This document shows, piece after piece, positions 1-7,884 of a DNA stretch of 14,192 nucleotides. The stretch lies in the NCBI GenBank assembly GCA_030849075.1, contig JASAOO010002937.1, positions 1-14,192 on the forward strand. Direction: 5' to 3'. The notes beneath the pieces are model-generated. The model searched no databases. It saw only the letters and a list, made by a program, of their open reading frames with translations, and had not been told where the DNA came from. Position 1 is the stretch's first letter; each line of letters starts with the position of its first letter. Made by a program: the position numbers and the translations under genes. This stretch comes from Zelonia costaricensis (taxonomy: Eukaryota > Euglenozoa > Kinetoplastea > Trypanosomatida > Trypanosomatidae).

Positions 1-424
1 GTGTGTGCAGTGGCCACCTCACTTCAACTCGTTTCCTGTTTTTTTTTTCTTTTTTTTTGCTTTCCCCGAGCCCCGCTCCAACGGTGTGGCGCTCGAACAA
101 CCAAATACATCTACACACACACACAGACATGCACGCATGCACACGTGCACAGAGACGCGCATGAGGAGGCGAGCTTGTGCGCATGCGTTTCTTGAGGGGC
201 GCACTGCACGTGGGGTCATCATCTCCCTGAGCCGCAGCAGCCTTGCGCGAGACGGAGCGGGGGAGGGTGGCTGTGCAGCAGCGGCGGCGAGCTGCTACAG
301 ACGGGAAGCCCGCATGCATGCACGCACATTTCCCCCCTTCCTTGAAGCGATCCGTGTAGTGCCGGGGTGCGGATGCTGAACACGACGCAAGAGCCGTCAG
401 AGTGCGTGGTCGCGGGGTGGTCGC

Positions 425-447
425 GGGGTGGGGGTGGGGTGGGGGGG
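425..447 (+). other. G-quadruplex motif with single-T loops
   Basis: Four G runs of 4, 5, 4 and 7 bases are separated by single T residues, with another G4 run just upstream at 414-417. Runs this long with one-base loops are among the most stable predicted quadruplexes. It lies on the coding-sense strand about 400 bases before SDH2C. Depending on where processing occurs, it could be in the 3' UTR of the preceding gene or in a discarded spacer. Any function is inference. Confidence 0.7.
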
Positions 448-605
448 CGACGGGACTGGGGAGGAGCAGCGGTGCAACCCGAGTGCCTCGACACCCTTTC
501 CTCTCTCTCCCCATCCTCCTGTCTCGATCCCGATGGTCCTCTTGTTCGGGGTCGTGAGCCGCATCCGCACTCTGCTGTGCCACCTCGACGCACGAACGCC
601 GTCTG

Positions 606-746
606 GAAGTGCTCTACGCCCCACTTCGCTTCTCTCCTCCGAATGCCCCCTCCAAACAACCCTTTCCCTCCGCCCCCTCCCCCACACCCACAAACACACA
701 CACACACAGAGGTATACACAGCCGCAGTTTCCTGCCACAGACTAAG
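606..746 (+). promoter_or_regulatory. Candidate SL trans-splice region for SDH2C
   Basis: A pyrimidine-rich tract (about 606-690) followed by a CA run leads to a cluster of AG dinucleotides at 708-709, 720-721, 726-727, 739-740 and 745-746. Using any of these would give a 5' UTR of roughly 95-133 bases with no upstream ATG. A second tract at about 797-836 ends at an AG at 838-839. That site would leave only 2 untranslated bases before the ATG, so I consider it less likely. The prediction rests on pattern only. Confidence 0.4.
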
Positions 747-772
747 CCCCCACCGCACTCCACCTCCACACC

Positions 773-795
773 CACACACACACACACACACACAC
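773..795 (+). repeat. (CA)11 microsatellite
   Basis: Eleven CA units about 47 bases before the SDH2C ATG, inside the probable 5' UTR. Comparable CA runs occur before the next four start codons. Confidence 0.9.
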
Positions 796-841
796 CTGAC
801 TCTCTGCTTCACAACCCCCCCTTCTCCCACCTATATCAGCA

Positions 842-1396
842 ATGCCGTCCGCGCCGCTGCCGGGCCAGCTGGCCAACTACAGCAGTCCCCTGTACATGTA
901 CCGCCACCTCGTCAAGAACTCCACCACCAAGACGCCGCAGCTGTACACCGCGAAGGACAACAGCAAGACCGCCATGCACCTCCTCACCCGCCGCGCCCCC
1001 AACGCCAGCTACACCGTGAACCGCTGGTACCTCAAGGAGAAGGTGGACTCGAGCAACCGCATGCGCCTCGAGGGGCTGTACGAGTGCGTGCTCTGCGCCT
1101 CCTGCACCGGCTCCTGCCCGCAGTACTGGTGGAACCGCGAGCACTTCCTCGGCCCCGCCGTGCTGCTCCAGTCCTACCGCTGGCTTGTCGAGCCGCTCGA
1201 CCGCGACTTCGACGAGCGCGTCCGCATGTTCGAGACGGGCAACCTCGTGAACATGTGCCACAACATCTTCAACTGCAGCATCACCTGCCCCAAGTTCCTC
1301 AACCCGGGTCTCGCGTCGAAGGAGATCAAGCGCGTGTCGTCGCCGGCGACGCGGCGCGTCGGGCCGGCGATGGAGATGGAGCCCATCAAGAACTGA
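842..1396 (+). CDS. SDH2C: Succinate dehydrogenase iron-sulfur subunit, C-terminal half (SDH2C)
   Basis: This 184-residue protein matches the C-terminal ferredoxin-like domain of SDHB, the complex II subunit that passes electrons from succinate to ubiquinone in the mitochondrial inner membrane. The CxxCxxCxxxCP cluster is C82, C85, C88 and C92, followed by Y95-W96-W97-N98 as in human SDHB near the quinone site. A second group is C139, C145 and C149-P. By alignment with SDHB, C82, C85, C88 and C149 bind [4Fe-4S], and C92, C139 and C145 bind [3Fe-4S]. The plant-type [2Fe-2S] domain is missing entirely. This is known in Euglenozoa, where SDHB is split into two nuclear genes, SDH2N and SDH2C, so it is not a truncation. 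The first 60 residues replace the missing half and probably handle import and contact with SDH2N. The start at 842 is the first ATG after a long ATG-free stretch; M19 is an alternative. The human LYR motif before the second Cys group reads V136-N-M here. Confidence 0.95.
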   Translation: MPSAPLPGQLANYSSPLYMYRHLVKNSTTKTPQLYTAKDNSKTAMHLLTRRAPNASYTVNRWYLKEKVDSSNRMRLEGLYECVLCASCTGSCPQYWWNREHFLGPAVLLQSYRWLVEPLDRDFDERVRMFETGNLVNMCHNIFNCSITCPKFLNPGLASKEIKRVSSPATRRVGPAMEMEPIKN

Positions 1397-2879
1397 GAGC
1401 CTGCAGCCGTGCAATGACGCCGCTCTTGAACCGATGCACCGCACCCCCCATCCCTCCCTCTTGTACGGAAGCGTGTGGCGCACTGTCGCTTGGACACCCG
1501 CCTGGAACTTCCCTTCCGTCGTCCTTGCGCACGGCTCTTGCCTGCGTATGTCACGTCATCGAAGACTGCCGCCTTCTCTTTCTTCTTGTGGTTGTTTGTG
1601 TGCGTTCTGGTAAGCGCCGCGCTGCTTCCCTCGTGGGCCTCGACTTTGTGATCCTCTTGCCAGCGTCCCTTCCCCTCCCCCCGCCCCCTCGGCGCATCAG
1701 CCTTCATCCTCGTTTCTCGTTCCTCAGTCCCTTAGCATTAGTAGTAGCNCCCATCGTGTCTGCTTGGCCCTGTCTTCTGTTTTGGGGAGTTTTCCTCCAC
1801 CCCACTTCGCCGTGTCTCCGTCCGCGTGCGCCAACCGCGTTCCTCAGCCCTCACCCCCCCCTTCCTTGGCCACGCTCGACGCACATGCGACAAGGCCGAG
1901 CCAGACACGTGTTACGGCCCGTCACACACACACGCAACTCTCTTTCTTCTCTCCAGCCCACAAAGACTCACCCACCCACACACACACACACACAATCACA
2001 CACAAACACACACAAACACAGTCGTGCCGCTCCCGCCCTCTTCGAGTTTCTTACGCTGAGGCGGCTGACGCCGTTGACCCCTGCACGCACCACACCCACG
2101 TCGTCCTTCCCCTTCCCCCTCCCTTAGCTCTTCCACCCGCTTACAACTTAGGGACTCGCCATCCCCCCCCCCCCTCCCTCCCCTCCCTCAAGCTCGGTGT
2201 CCTCCCCACCCCCCCCACCTACTCCATCCCTCTCTGCGAAACGGACAGCGGACCTGTCGAGGCGCGCCTGCGCATTCACTTACGTTCCTCCTTTGCTTGC
2301 GTGTGTGTTTCTTGTTTCTCAGTAGTAAGGGGGGAAGGGGTGAGAGAGAGATATACGGTGTGTGACAACTCCAGCTCATCAGTGCAGGCCCCCATCTGCA
2401 TCCGCATCGGCAGTCACGTACCAGAGCGGCTTCCACGTGCGTCAGCGTCTGTTTGTGTGTGGGTGGGTGGGTGGGTGGCTGGCTGAGGCAAGACCCCCCG
2501 CAAGCGACTGGTGGTGGTAGTCGTGCCTCGACGCCGCCTTGACCCGATATGACCATGACGTGCACGGAAGCAGAATCAGACGCAGAAGCAGACGAGCACT
2601 CGCTGCACCTCGAGGTGCGGACCCGAGAAGTCTTGTTTGGGGGGCTCACTGACGACACGCATCAAATGGGTACTGGATGTAAGCGATGCGTGCGTGTGTG
2701 TGTGGGTGGGTGGGTCGGTGGGTCGGTGCGTGTGCGTGCGTAAATGCGTTCGTCGAGCGGAACTTCTACGAAACGAACAAGAAGAAACTAGCGGCGTGTG
2801 CCTTTCGTGCGACTGCCCCCACCACCATCACCACCGTACGCGCGCCTGCGCACCTGACCTGCGTCGGTGTACAACGTCG

Positions 2880-2968
2880 CCTTACACGCCTCTTTTGCCC
2901 CCCCTCTCTCCCTCCCTCCCTCACGCATTTTCCGATTCGTTTCTCCACCTACACACGCGCGTGCCAAG
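2880..2968 (+). promoter_or_regulatory. Candidate SL trans-splice acceptor for RAD9
   Basis: About 80 bases of pyrimidine-rich sequence, including CCCTCCCTCCCTC blocks, contain no AG until 2967-2968. Splicing there would give a 330-base 5' UTR. I find no ATG in any frame between 2969 and the RAD9 start at 3299, which supports both this region as the acceptor and 3299 as the start codon. Confidence 0.5.
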
Positions 2969-3006
2969 CACAACGGACGCCGTGGACTGCATTCGGAAGG
3001 ACAGGG

Positions 3007-3010
<4 letters not shown>

Positions 3011-3044
<34 letters not shown>
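3011..3044 (+). repeat. (CA)17 microsatellite in probable RAD9 5' UTR
   Basis: Seventeen uninterrupted CA units, the longest in the window, followed by GACA-type degenerate units to about 3060. A second short CA run lies at about 3237-3248. Both fall between the predicted splice acceptor and the RAD9 ATG. Confidence 0.92.
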
Positions 3045-3049
<5 letters not shown>

Positions 3050-3298
3050 AGACAGACACAACCGTTTTTGGGGCGGTGGCTGCTCTGTGCTCTGGGCACC
3101 GGTGCCATTCCTCTACGGTGCCCACCGCGCACCCTCACTTACGGTCTGACACAGACGACAGCAGATAGCCAGAGAAAAAAAGAGAGCCGCCGCGTCGTAC
3201 GCGGAGACATAGACAGAAACACATTCACACAAGCATACACACACACACAAAGGCGACATTCCGCTTGGCGTCTCTGGGCAGCCACCCGCTCCTCGTCC

Positions 3299-5605
3299 AT
3301 GTCACTCGAGTTCACCGTCTGCGGCCCCTACGTGCGCGTGCTGCTCAACACCCTCGCGTGCGTCAGCCGCATCGGCGATGTGGTGTTTGTGGAGGGTGTG
3401 GAGGACGGCATCGAGGTGAGCGCGGTCTCACCCACCGGCAACAGTCACATCGCCGTGCGGGTGCATCGCCACTGCTTTGCTCGGTTGAACGTCTCGCACG
3501 CGCCGCAGCACGGCGGCACGGATGCTGCAGCACTTCACGCCGCCTCCGCGGACGTGCACGAGCCCCCGGTCGCGTCGCCGCCGGTGCACCTCTGCGTGCT
3601 GACCAAGACGCTCGCGGCCACCGTGCTCCGGCAGCACAACAGCAGCAACGTGCAGACCCTGGAGCTGCGCTACCGCACCGAGAGCCGCGCGGCGGCGGAG
3701 GCGGAGGACGGAGACGATGCCGATGGTGCCGGCGACGGTGACCGGGAGCTCTGGCAGGGCCGCGAGGAGGCGGACCTTGTGCGGCTGCACTGCACCTACG
3801 CCCGCGGCGTTAACAAGACCTTTCTTCTCCGCCTCACCGACGGCGAGCCCCGCAGCGTCGCCGTGGACGCTTCGCTGTACCACTTCGAGGTGTGCGGCGC
3901 CGCTCGCACGTACGGCCAGCTGCTGGGCTCCCTCCCCACCAGCGCCAACCGGTGCTCGCTGACGCTGCTCGAGGGCGGCGGACTGGAGCTGCGCTCTGCC
4001 CAGCAGCCGTCGTACCCCGGCATGGACAGCGCGGCGCGGAGCGGCGGCGGCGGTGGCGGCAACCACAGCGCCGCGGCGTCGGGTGGGGCAGGCGCGGCGG
4101 ACAGCAGCAGCGAGACGAAGGTCACTGCCTTTCCGAAGACCTTCAGCCTCTTCCGCTACTTCGAGGCCGTCACGGCAGGCGAATCAGCCGAGGCCGAGTC
4201 GGGGGCCTCCGAGGTGCCCCCCACGCCATCGCCCACGCCGCACGCGTCATCACCCACGGCACCGCAGCACAGCGGCGGCAACTTCACGGTCCCCACCGTG
4301 ACGACCGGCTTCATCGCCCTGCCGCAGAAGTCCTTCGATGTGAAGCCCGTGAAGAATGCGGCGTGGCTGGCAGAGCAGCTGGGCACGCAGCTCCACGTGC
4401 TGCTCGGTGCCGAGGGCGTGCCGCTGCGCCTCGGCAGCATCACAGAGGAAGAGGTGGAGCACCGGCGTGGTGGTGCCGCCGCCGCACCGTCAGACGCCAA
4501 CCAACGCACCACCGGCAGCACCCTGCGTCAGGGCTCCCTGCTGGCGGGTGGGGCGGGGCGCCGCCCTGGGTACGCCGGCGGTGGCCGCGTCTCGGCGCCC
4601 AGCAGCGCCTCCTTCACCGTGTACGTGGCGGCGGAGGACATGGTGGTGGACGCGGCACGGGGTGGGGCTGGTGGGGTGGGGCGGGGGTCGGTGGGTGGGG
4701 CGGCGGACACGAGCCTGGCCACGGCCATCAGCTCTGCTGCCACCTCGCCACGCCACAGCACCCACGCCCGGGCGTCGCGTGGCGTCGGGGGAGGCGTCGC
4801 TGGCGGCGTTGGAGATGTTGGAGGCGGGATCGCGGGTGCGACTGCGGCCGCTGGTGCAGCTCCAGCGCCACCCTCTGCGACGTCCGTGCTCGTCGGTGCG
4901 ACGCACAGCTCCATGAACGCCAGCCTGAGCACCGCCGAGGGCGAGCATGGGCGTGTCAGCGGAACGCCAGACAAGACGGGAGCGTGGCAGGAGGACTGCC
5001 CGGACCTGCAGTGGCGGAGAGACCGGATGGCGCAGGCCCTGGACCCCCACAGCCTCAGCCCCTCCCACGTCGCGGACAGCTTCACAAGTCAGCAGGGCAG
5101 CAGCAGCAACAGCAACGGTGCAGAGGAGGGGACGGGCGCCGGCCCGGGCCGTGGCCATCCCCGGCAGCCGCGTGAGAGTGCGAGCACGGTGGATTCGGCC
5201 TACGCCACGCCGCGGCCCTCCGCCTCGCCACTAGGGTCCACGCTGGTGGTGATGACCGGCAACGAGACACCCGCCATGCCGCCGATGCCCGGCGCCAGAG
5301 CCGGCGGGGCCGAGTACATCGTCGGCGCCCTTCACAACGTGGCGGCCACCCCGCCAGTGCTGGTGAGTCCGCCAGCGGGCTCGCGGGTGAGCATGGTGGG
5401 TGCGACGCAGGAGGCCTCCGCCGCGACGGCGCTGAACTCGATGTACCCGCTCGACTTCGAGGCCTTCGTGCGCACGTACACCTCGGCGCAGGAGGAGGGG
5501 GACGGCGAGGGCGACGACGGCGCCGAGGACCCGCAGGACGCGGAGCTGCGCGAGTTTCTCGCCAGCTGCGTCGCCTCCCTCTCCCGCGAGCCAACACAGA
5601 GCTGA
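3299..5605 (+). CDS. RAD9: RAD9, checkpoint clamp (9-1-1) subunit with large low-complexity insertions
   Basis: This 768-residue protein should form the PCNA-like 9-1-1 ring with HUS1 and RAD1 on damaged nuclear DNA and support ATR signalling; Leishmania RAD9 and HUS1 have been studied experimentally. The N-terminus aligns with human RAD9: CVSRIGDVVFVEGVEDGIEV (21-40) parallels LSRIGDELYLEPLEDGLSL. Further fold segments are 98-126, 158-180 (VRLHCTYARGVNKTF) and 190-233. The second PCNA-like half continues in pieces at 274-290, 329-380 (PQKSFD, then WLAEQLG and VPLRLGS) and a last strand at 438-447. These are split by Gly/Ser/Ala-rich inserts at about 240-272, 295-326 and 381-436. Residues 448-768 look disordered. 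They contain SQ/TQ dipeptides at S597, T703 and T766 and end in an acidic stretch (732-749), reminiscent of the acidic, phosphorylated human RAD9 tail. Human RAD9 is 391 residues. The start at 3299 is the first in-frame ATG of the predicted mRNA; the open frame upstream (2867-3298) encodes His/Thr repeats and is excluded. Confidence 0.88.
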   Translation: MSLEFTVCGPYVRVLLNTLACVSRIGDVVFVEGVEDGIEVSAVSPTGNSHIAVRVHRHCFARLNVSHAPQHGGTDAAALHAASADVHEPPVASPPVHLCVLTKTLAATVLRQHNSSNVQTLELRYRTESRAAAEAEDGDDADGAGDGDRELWQGREEADLVRLHCTYARGVNKTFLLRLTDGEPRSVAVDASLYHFEVCGAARTYGQLLGSLPTSANRCSLTLLEGGGLELRSAQQPSYPGMDSAARSGGGGGGNHSAAASGGAGAADSSSETKVTAFPKTFSLFRYFEAVTAGESAEAESGASEVPPTPSPTPHASSPTAPQHSGGNFTVPTVTTGFIALPQKSFDVKPVKNAAWLAEQLGTQLHVLLGAEGVPLRLGSITEEEVEHRRGGAAAAPSDANQRTTGSTLRQGSLLAGGAGRRPGYAGGGRVSAPSSASFTVYVAAEDMVVDAARGGAGGVGRGSVGGAADTSLATAISSAATSPRHSTHARASRGVGGGVAGGVGDVGGGIAGATAAAGAAPAPPSATSVLVGATHSSMNASLSTAEGEHGRVSGTPDKTGAWQEDCPDLQWRRDRMAQALDPHSLSPSHVADSFTSQQGSSSNSNGAEEGTGAGPGRGHPRQPRESASTVDSAYATPRPSASPLGSTLVVMTGNETPAMPPMPGARAGGAEYIVGALHNVAATPPVLVSPPAGSRVSMVGATQEASAATALNSMYPLDFEAFVRTYTSAQEEGDGEGDDGAEDPQDAELREFLASCVASLSREPTQS
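4659..4700 (+). other. Coding-strand G-quadruplex cluster within RAD9
   Basis: Seven G runs of three to five bases occur within 42 bases, separated by one to five bases, inside the RAD9 reading frame. They encode the Gly-rich segment at residues 454-468. The sequence meets the usual criterion for intramolecular quadruplexes several times over, on the mRNA-sense strand. Whether it folds or affects RAD9 translation is unknown. Confidence 0.65.
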
Positions 5606-5808
5606 TGTGCAGAAGTGCTAGGCGAGAGCGAGGGCGGGGAGCGGGGGGGACCATGGACGTGGGTCATGGACACGTCATGATGCGTTGGTCACCCGCTTCA
5701 GCACCCAAGCCGCTTGCAGCCCCCGTCTAGAGAATGGGGTGGCTTGAGTTCACGTCACGTCTCCTGCATTAGCAACGTTGACATCGACAGCGCCAAATGA
5801 CGTCAATG

Positions 5809-5888
5809 CCCCCCCCCCCCCCCCCCCCCCCCCTCCCCCTCCCACCCCCGCGCACGAGCGCGTGCAGGCGGGAGCGGGGGGGGGGGGG
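5809..5888. repeat. C25 / G13 inverted homopolymer structure
   Basis: Twenty-five consecutive C residues (5809-5833) are followed by more C-rich sequence, then a small perfect hairpin GCACG-AGCG-CGTGC at about 5852-5865, a G-rich arm and thirteen consecutive G residues (5876-5888). The C arm and G arm can pair around the central hairpin, with mismatches. The C run alone could form an i-motif and the G run could join a quadruplex. Homopolymer lengths in assemblies are error-prone, so exact counts may be unreliable. Confidence 0.75.
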
Positions 5889-6002
5889 CAGACGGGCAAG
5901 AAAGCGGGCACGTCGCCTTGGTAGCCCGCACCACCGACACACCCAAACACCCATTTGCTTGTCCACAACAGCAATTGCAAGAAGATCAACCTGGCAGTCC
6001 AG

Positions 6003-6060
6003 CTTGCCGCTCTTCTCACTTTCTTGCGCTTCTCCTCTGCATTGTCGCCACGCCACGTAG
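6003..6060 (+). promoter_or_regulatory. Candidate SL trans-splice acceptor for UBA5
   Basis: A pyrimidine-rich tract (CTCTTCTCACTTTCTTGCGC and following) runs without an AG until 6059-6060. Splicing there gives a 146-base 5' UTR containing the (CA)11 run and no upstream ATG, so translation would begin at 6207. Confidence 0.5.
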
Positions 6061-6162
6061 TTGCGTCCCCAGCCGAGCTCCCCCGTGACGCTCCCACCTC
6101 GGAAGCCCCTACTCCCTCGCACTGCCTCTTGTGCTTACAACTCTGCCTGGAACGTACGCACC

Positions 6163-6184
6163 CACACACACACACACACACACA
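6163..6184 (+). repeat. (CA)11 microsatellite in probable UBA5 5' UTR
   Basis: Eleven CA units ending 22 bases before the UBA5 start codon. Confidence 0.92.
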
Positions 6185-6206
6185 CGCTGCCGATTTCGCT
6201 TTACCC

Positions 6207-7448
6207 ATGTCCTCGACCGCCCCGGCGAAGAAGTTCAGCGCGGAGGTGCGCGATGACAACCCGTACAGCCGCCTGATGGCGCTGCAGCGCATGGGCGTGG
6301 TGGACGACTACGAGCGCATCCGTGACAAGGCCGTCGCCGTCATCGGGGCCGGCGGCGTCGGCTCCGTCGTGGCAGAGATGCTGACGCGCTGCGGCATCGG
6401 CAAGCTGCTTCTCTTCGACTACGACACAGTCGAGATGGCGAACATGAACCGGCTCTTCTACCGACCGGAGCAGCAGGGGCTGAAGAAGGTGGAGGCGGCG
6501 AAGGAGACGCTGGAGGGCATCAACCCCGACACGGTGATTGAGCCGCACGCGTACAACATTACCTCGACAGAGCACTGGCAGCGTTTCTCGGACGCGCTGA
6601 CGCAGGGTGGTGTGGTGCCTGGCACCCCGATCGACCTTCTGCTGTGCTGCGTCGACAACTTCCAGGCCCGACTGACCGTCAACCTCGCGTGCCTCACGTA
6701 CGAGCTGCCCTGGATGGAGAGCGGCGTGGCAGAGAACGCCGTCAGCGGGCACATCCAGCTTCTCCTGCCGGGCGTCACTTCGTGCTACGAGTGCTGCCCC
6801 CCGCTTGTGGTCGCGACGGGGCTGCCGGAGGCGAAGCGCGAGGGCGTCTGCGCGGCGTCGCTGCCCACCACAATGGGCATCGTCGCCGGCTTCCTGGCGC
6901 AGAACACGCTCAAGTACCTGCTGCACTTCGGCGAGGTGTCCGAGTACGTCGGCTACGACGCGATGCGGGACCACTTTCCGCGCGTCGAGCTCCGGGCCAA
7001 CCCCGAGTGCCGCAACGCTCTGTGCGCGGAGCGGCAGGCGGCATACGCGGCGCGAGTGGCGGTGGACGGGGAGGCGGCGCACCCCCTGTACGCCGCCCGC
7101 AAGGCCCGCGAGGACCGCCAGGAGCGGGAGAGGGCCGCGGCGCAGGCGCGTGCGGCGGCGTGCGCGGCGGAGTGGGGCATCACGGTGGAGTCCCAGGGGA
7201 AGGCGTCGCTCGCGGTGCGCACTGGTGGCAGCACCAGCGGCATCGGCCAGCAGGAGGGCGCCAACGCGAGTGCCGCCGAAGCAGCAGCAGCAGCCGCTGA
7301 TGCGCAGGAGGGCGAGATTGGGCTGGAGTACGCCTACGCTGACCCGGCCACCGGGACCGCAGCGGAGGCCGCGGACGAGGACCAGTACGTGCAGACTGAT
7401 GGCAGCTCGATTGAGGAACTCATGGCGCGTATGAAGGCCCTCCAGTAA
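6207..7448 (+). CDS. UBA5: UBA5, E1-like activating enzyme for UFM1
   Basis: This 413-residue protein should adenylate UFM1 and carry it as a thioester to the E2 UFC1, starting UFMylation; human UBA5 is 404 residues. The ThiF/E1 domain covers about 20-275: nucleotide loop GAGGVGS (47-53), FDYD (70-73) and MNRLF (80-84). Long blocks match human UBA5, such as [18 protein letters not shown] (56-73). The catalytic Cys is C215 in [13 protein letters not shown], aligned with human C250. Zinc ligands are C193 and C196 with C268 and C273. The tail keeps two human docking motifs: AEWGITVES (321-329), like the human EWGIELVSE sequence that binds UFM1 and ATG8-family proteins, and [13 protein letters not shown] (400-412), like the C-terminal UFC1-binding helix. 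A charged helix-like stretch (298-320) and an Ala-rich linker separate the core from these. Leishmania UBA5, UFC1 and UFM1 have been reported at the mitochondrion, though I see no clear presequence. The start is the first ATG after the predicted acceptor. MOCS3 or UBA4 is excluded because no rhodanese domain is present. Confidence 0.95.
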   Translation: MSSTAPAKKFSAEVRDDNPYSRLMALQRMGVVDDYERIRDKAVAVIGAGGVGSVVAEMLTRCGIGKLLLFDYDTVEMANMNRLFYRPEQQGLKKVEAAKETLEGINPDTVIEPHAYNITSTEHWQRFSDALTQGGVVPGTPIDLLLCCVDNFQARLTVNLACLTYELPWMESGVAENAVSGHIQLLLPGVTSCYECCPPLVVATGLPEAKREGVCAASLPTTMGIVAGFLAQNTLKYLLHFGEVSEYVGYDAMRDHFPRVELRANPECRNALCAERQAAYAARVAVDGEAAHPLYAARKAREDRQERERAAAQARAAACAAEWGITVESQGKASLAVRTGGSTSGIGQQEGANASAAEAAAAAADAQEGEIGLEYAYADPATGTAAEAADEDQYVQTDGSSIEELMARMKALQ

Positions 7449-7884
7449 TGCACGGCCGCCGTGTATCGCGCGCGTGTGTGTGCGTGTGCGTGTGTTTGTG
7501 TGGGTCGATGGGGCAACGGTGCACATGTTTTTCGCTATCCTCCTCCAACCCCCCCCCCCTCTCTCTCTCTGCTGACGAGGCGTGCTGCGTCGATGCTGAG
7601 GGGGGTATGACGGAGGGCTACGCGCTGAGTTTGGGGCTCCACAGTTTAAGGCACGACAAGTTTGACAACACCAATCGCAGGACCTTGGGGGCGGCGGAGT
7701 TCGGCTGGCGCTCCTCTTCGTGGATGAAGGATGTGCACAGCGGACACAAACGCGCGCTGAGGCACGCGCACTCTGCGTGCGACGTTGCCGCTCGTGCGTG
7801 TGTTCTGGAAGGGCGCGTGATCGGCCGCCGGCGTGAGCGGCTGTTGATGCTACTTGTTCCGTCCAGCCTCTGTGGCTGCCTTCA

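Larger units (their letters stand above)
1..841. other. Intergenic region upstream of SDH2C
   Basis: No gene is supported here. The stretch holds a T-rich tract (T10-C-T9 at 39-58), a short CA run near 113-124, a G-quadruplex motif at 425-447, a pyrimidine-rich stretch from about 606 to 690, and two CA runs at about 695-708 and 773-795. Open frames exist, including a long + frame that runs through SDH2C out of register, but they translate to Pro/His/Thr low complexity and show no protein family. ATG triplets are frequent before about 645 and absent from there to the SDH2C start, which fits a mature mRNA beginning downstream of that point. The gene preceding the window is not visible. Confidence 0.8.
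1397..3298. other. Intergenic region SDH2C-RAD9 (1.9 kb)
   Basis: It contains the SDH2C 3' UTR and RAD9 5' UTR and no convincing gene. Visible elements are an ambiguous base at 1749, CA-rich DNA at about 1926-2020, C-rich blocks at about 2163-2222, a splice-acceptor-like tract ending in CAG at 2320-2322, GTGG-type repeats at about 2453-2479 and 2693-2740, and a (CA)17 run at 3011-3044. A 64-codon ORF (2549-2743) begins at the first ATG after the 2322 acceptor, but its C-terminal third is encoded by the GT-rich repeat. I leave it uncalled and discuss it as a finding. Confidence 0.75.
5606..6206. other. Intergenic region RAD9-UBA5
   Basis: A 600-base spacer without a gene. It holds the RAD9 3' UTR, a C25 tract facing a G13 tract (5809-5888), a likely splice-acceptor region ending at 6060, and a (CA)11 run at 6163-6184. 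The UBA5 frame is open upstream from 5955, but that extension translates into ordinary UTR-like sequence with a His/Thr repeat and crosses the predicted splice acceptor. Confidence 0.8.

Noticed and set aside
367..2127. A 586-codon + strand open frame across SDH2C
   Set aside because: It is out of register with the clear SDH2C frame, is Pro/His/Arg low complexity, spans the ambiguous base and matches no family. Long shadow frames are expected at this GC content.
2867..3298. N-terminal extension of RAD9 in an open frame
   Set aside because: It encodes (TH)n from the CA repeat, and its only ATG lies upstream of the predicted splice acceptor. The clamp homology starts at 3299.
3892..5175. A 427-codon alternative + frame inside RAD9
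   Set aside because: Arg/Gly/Ala-rich translation with no family similarity, whereas the RAD9 frame aligns with the clamp fold.
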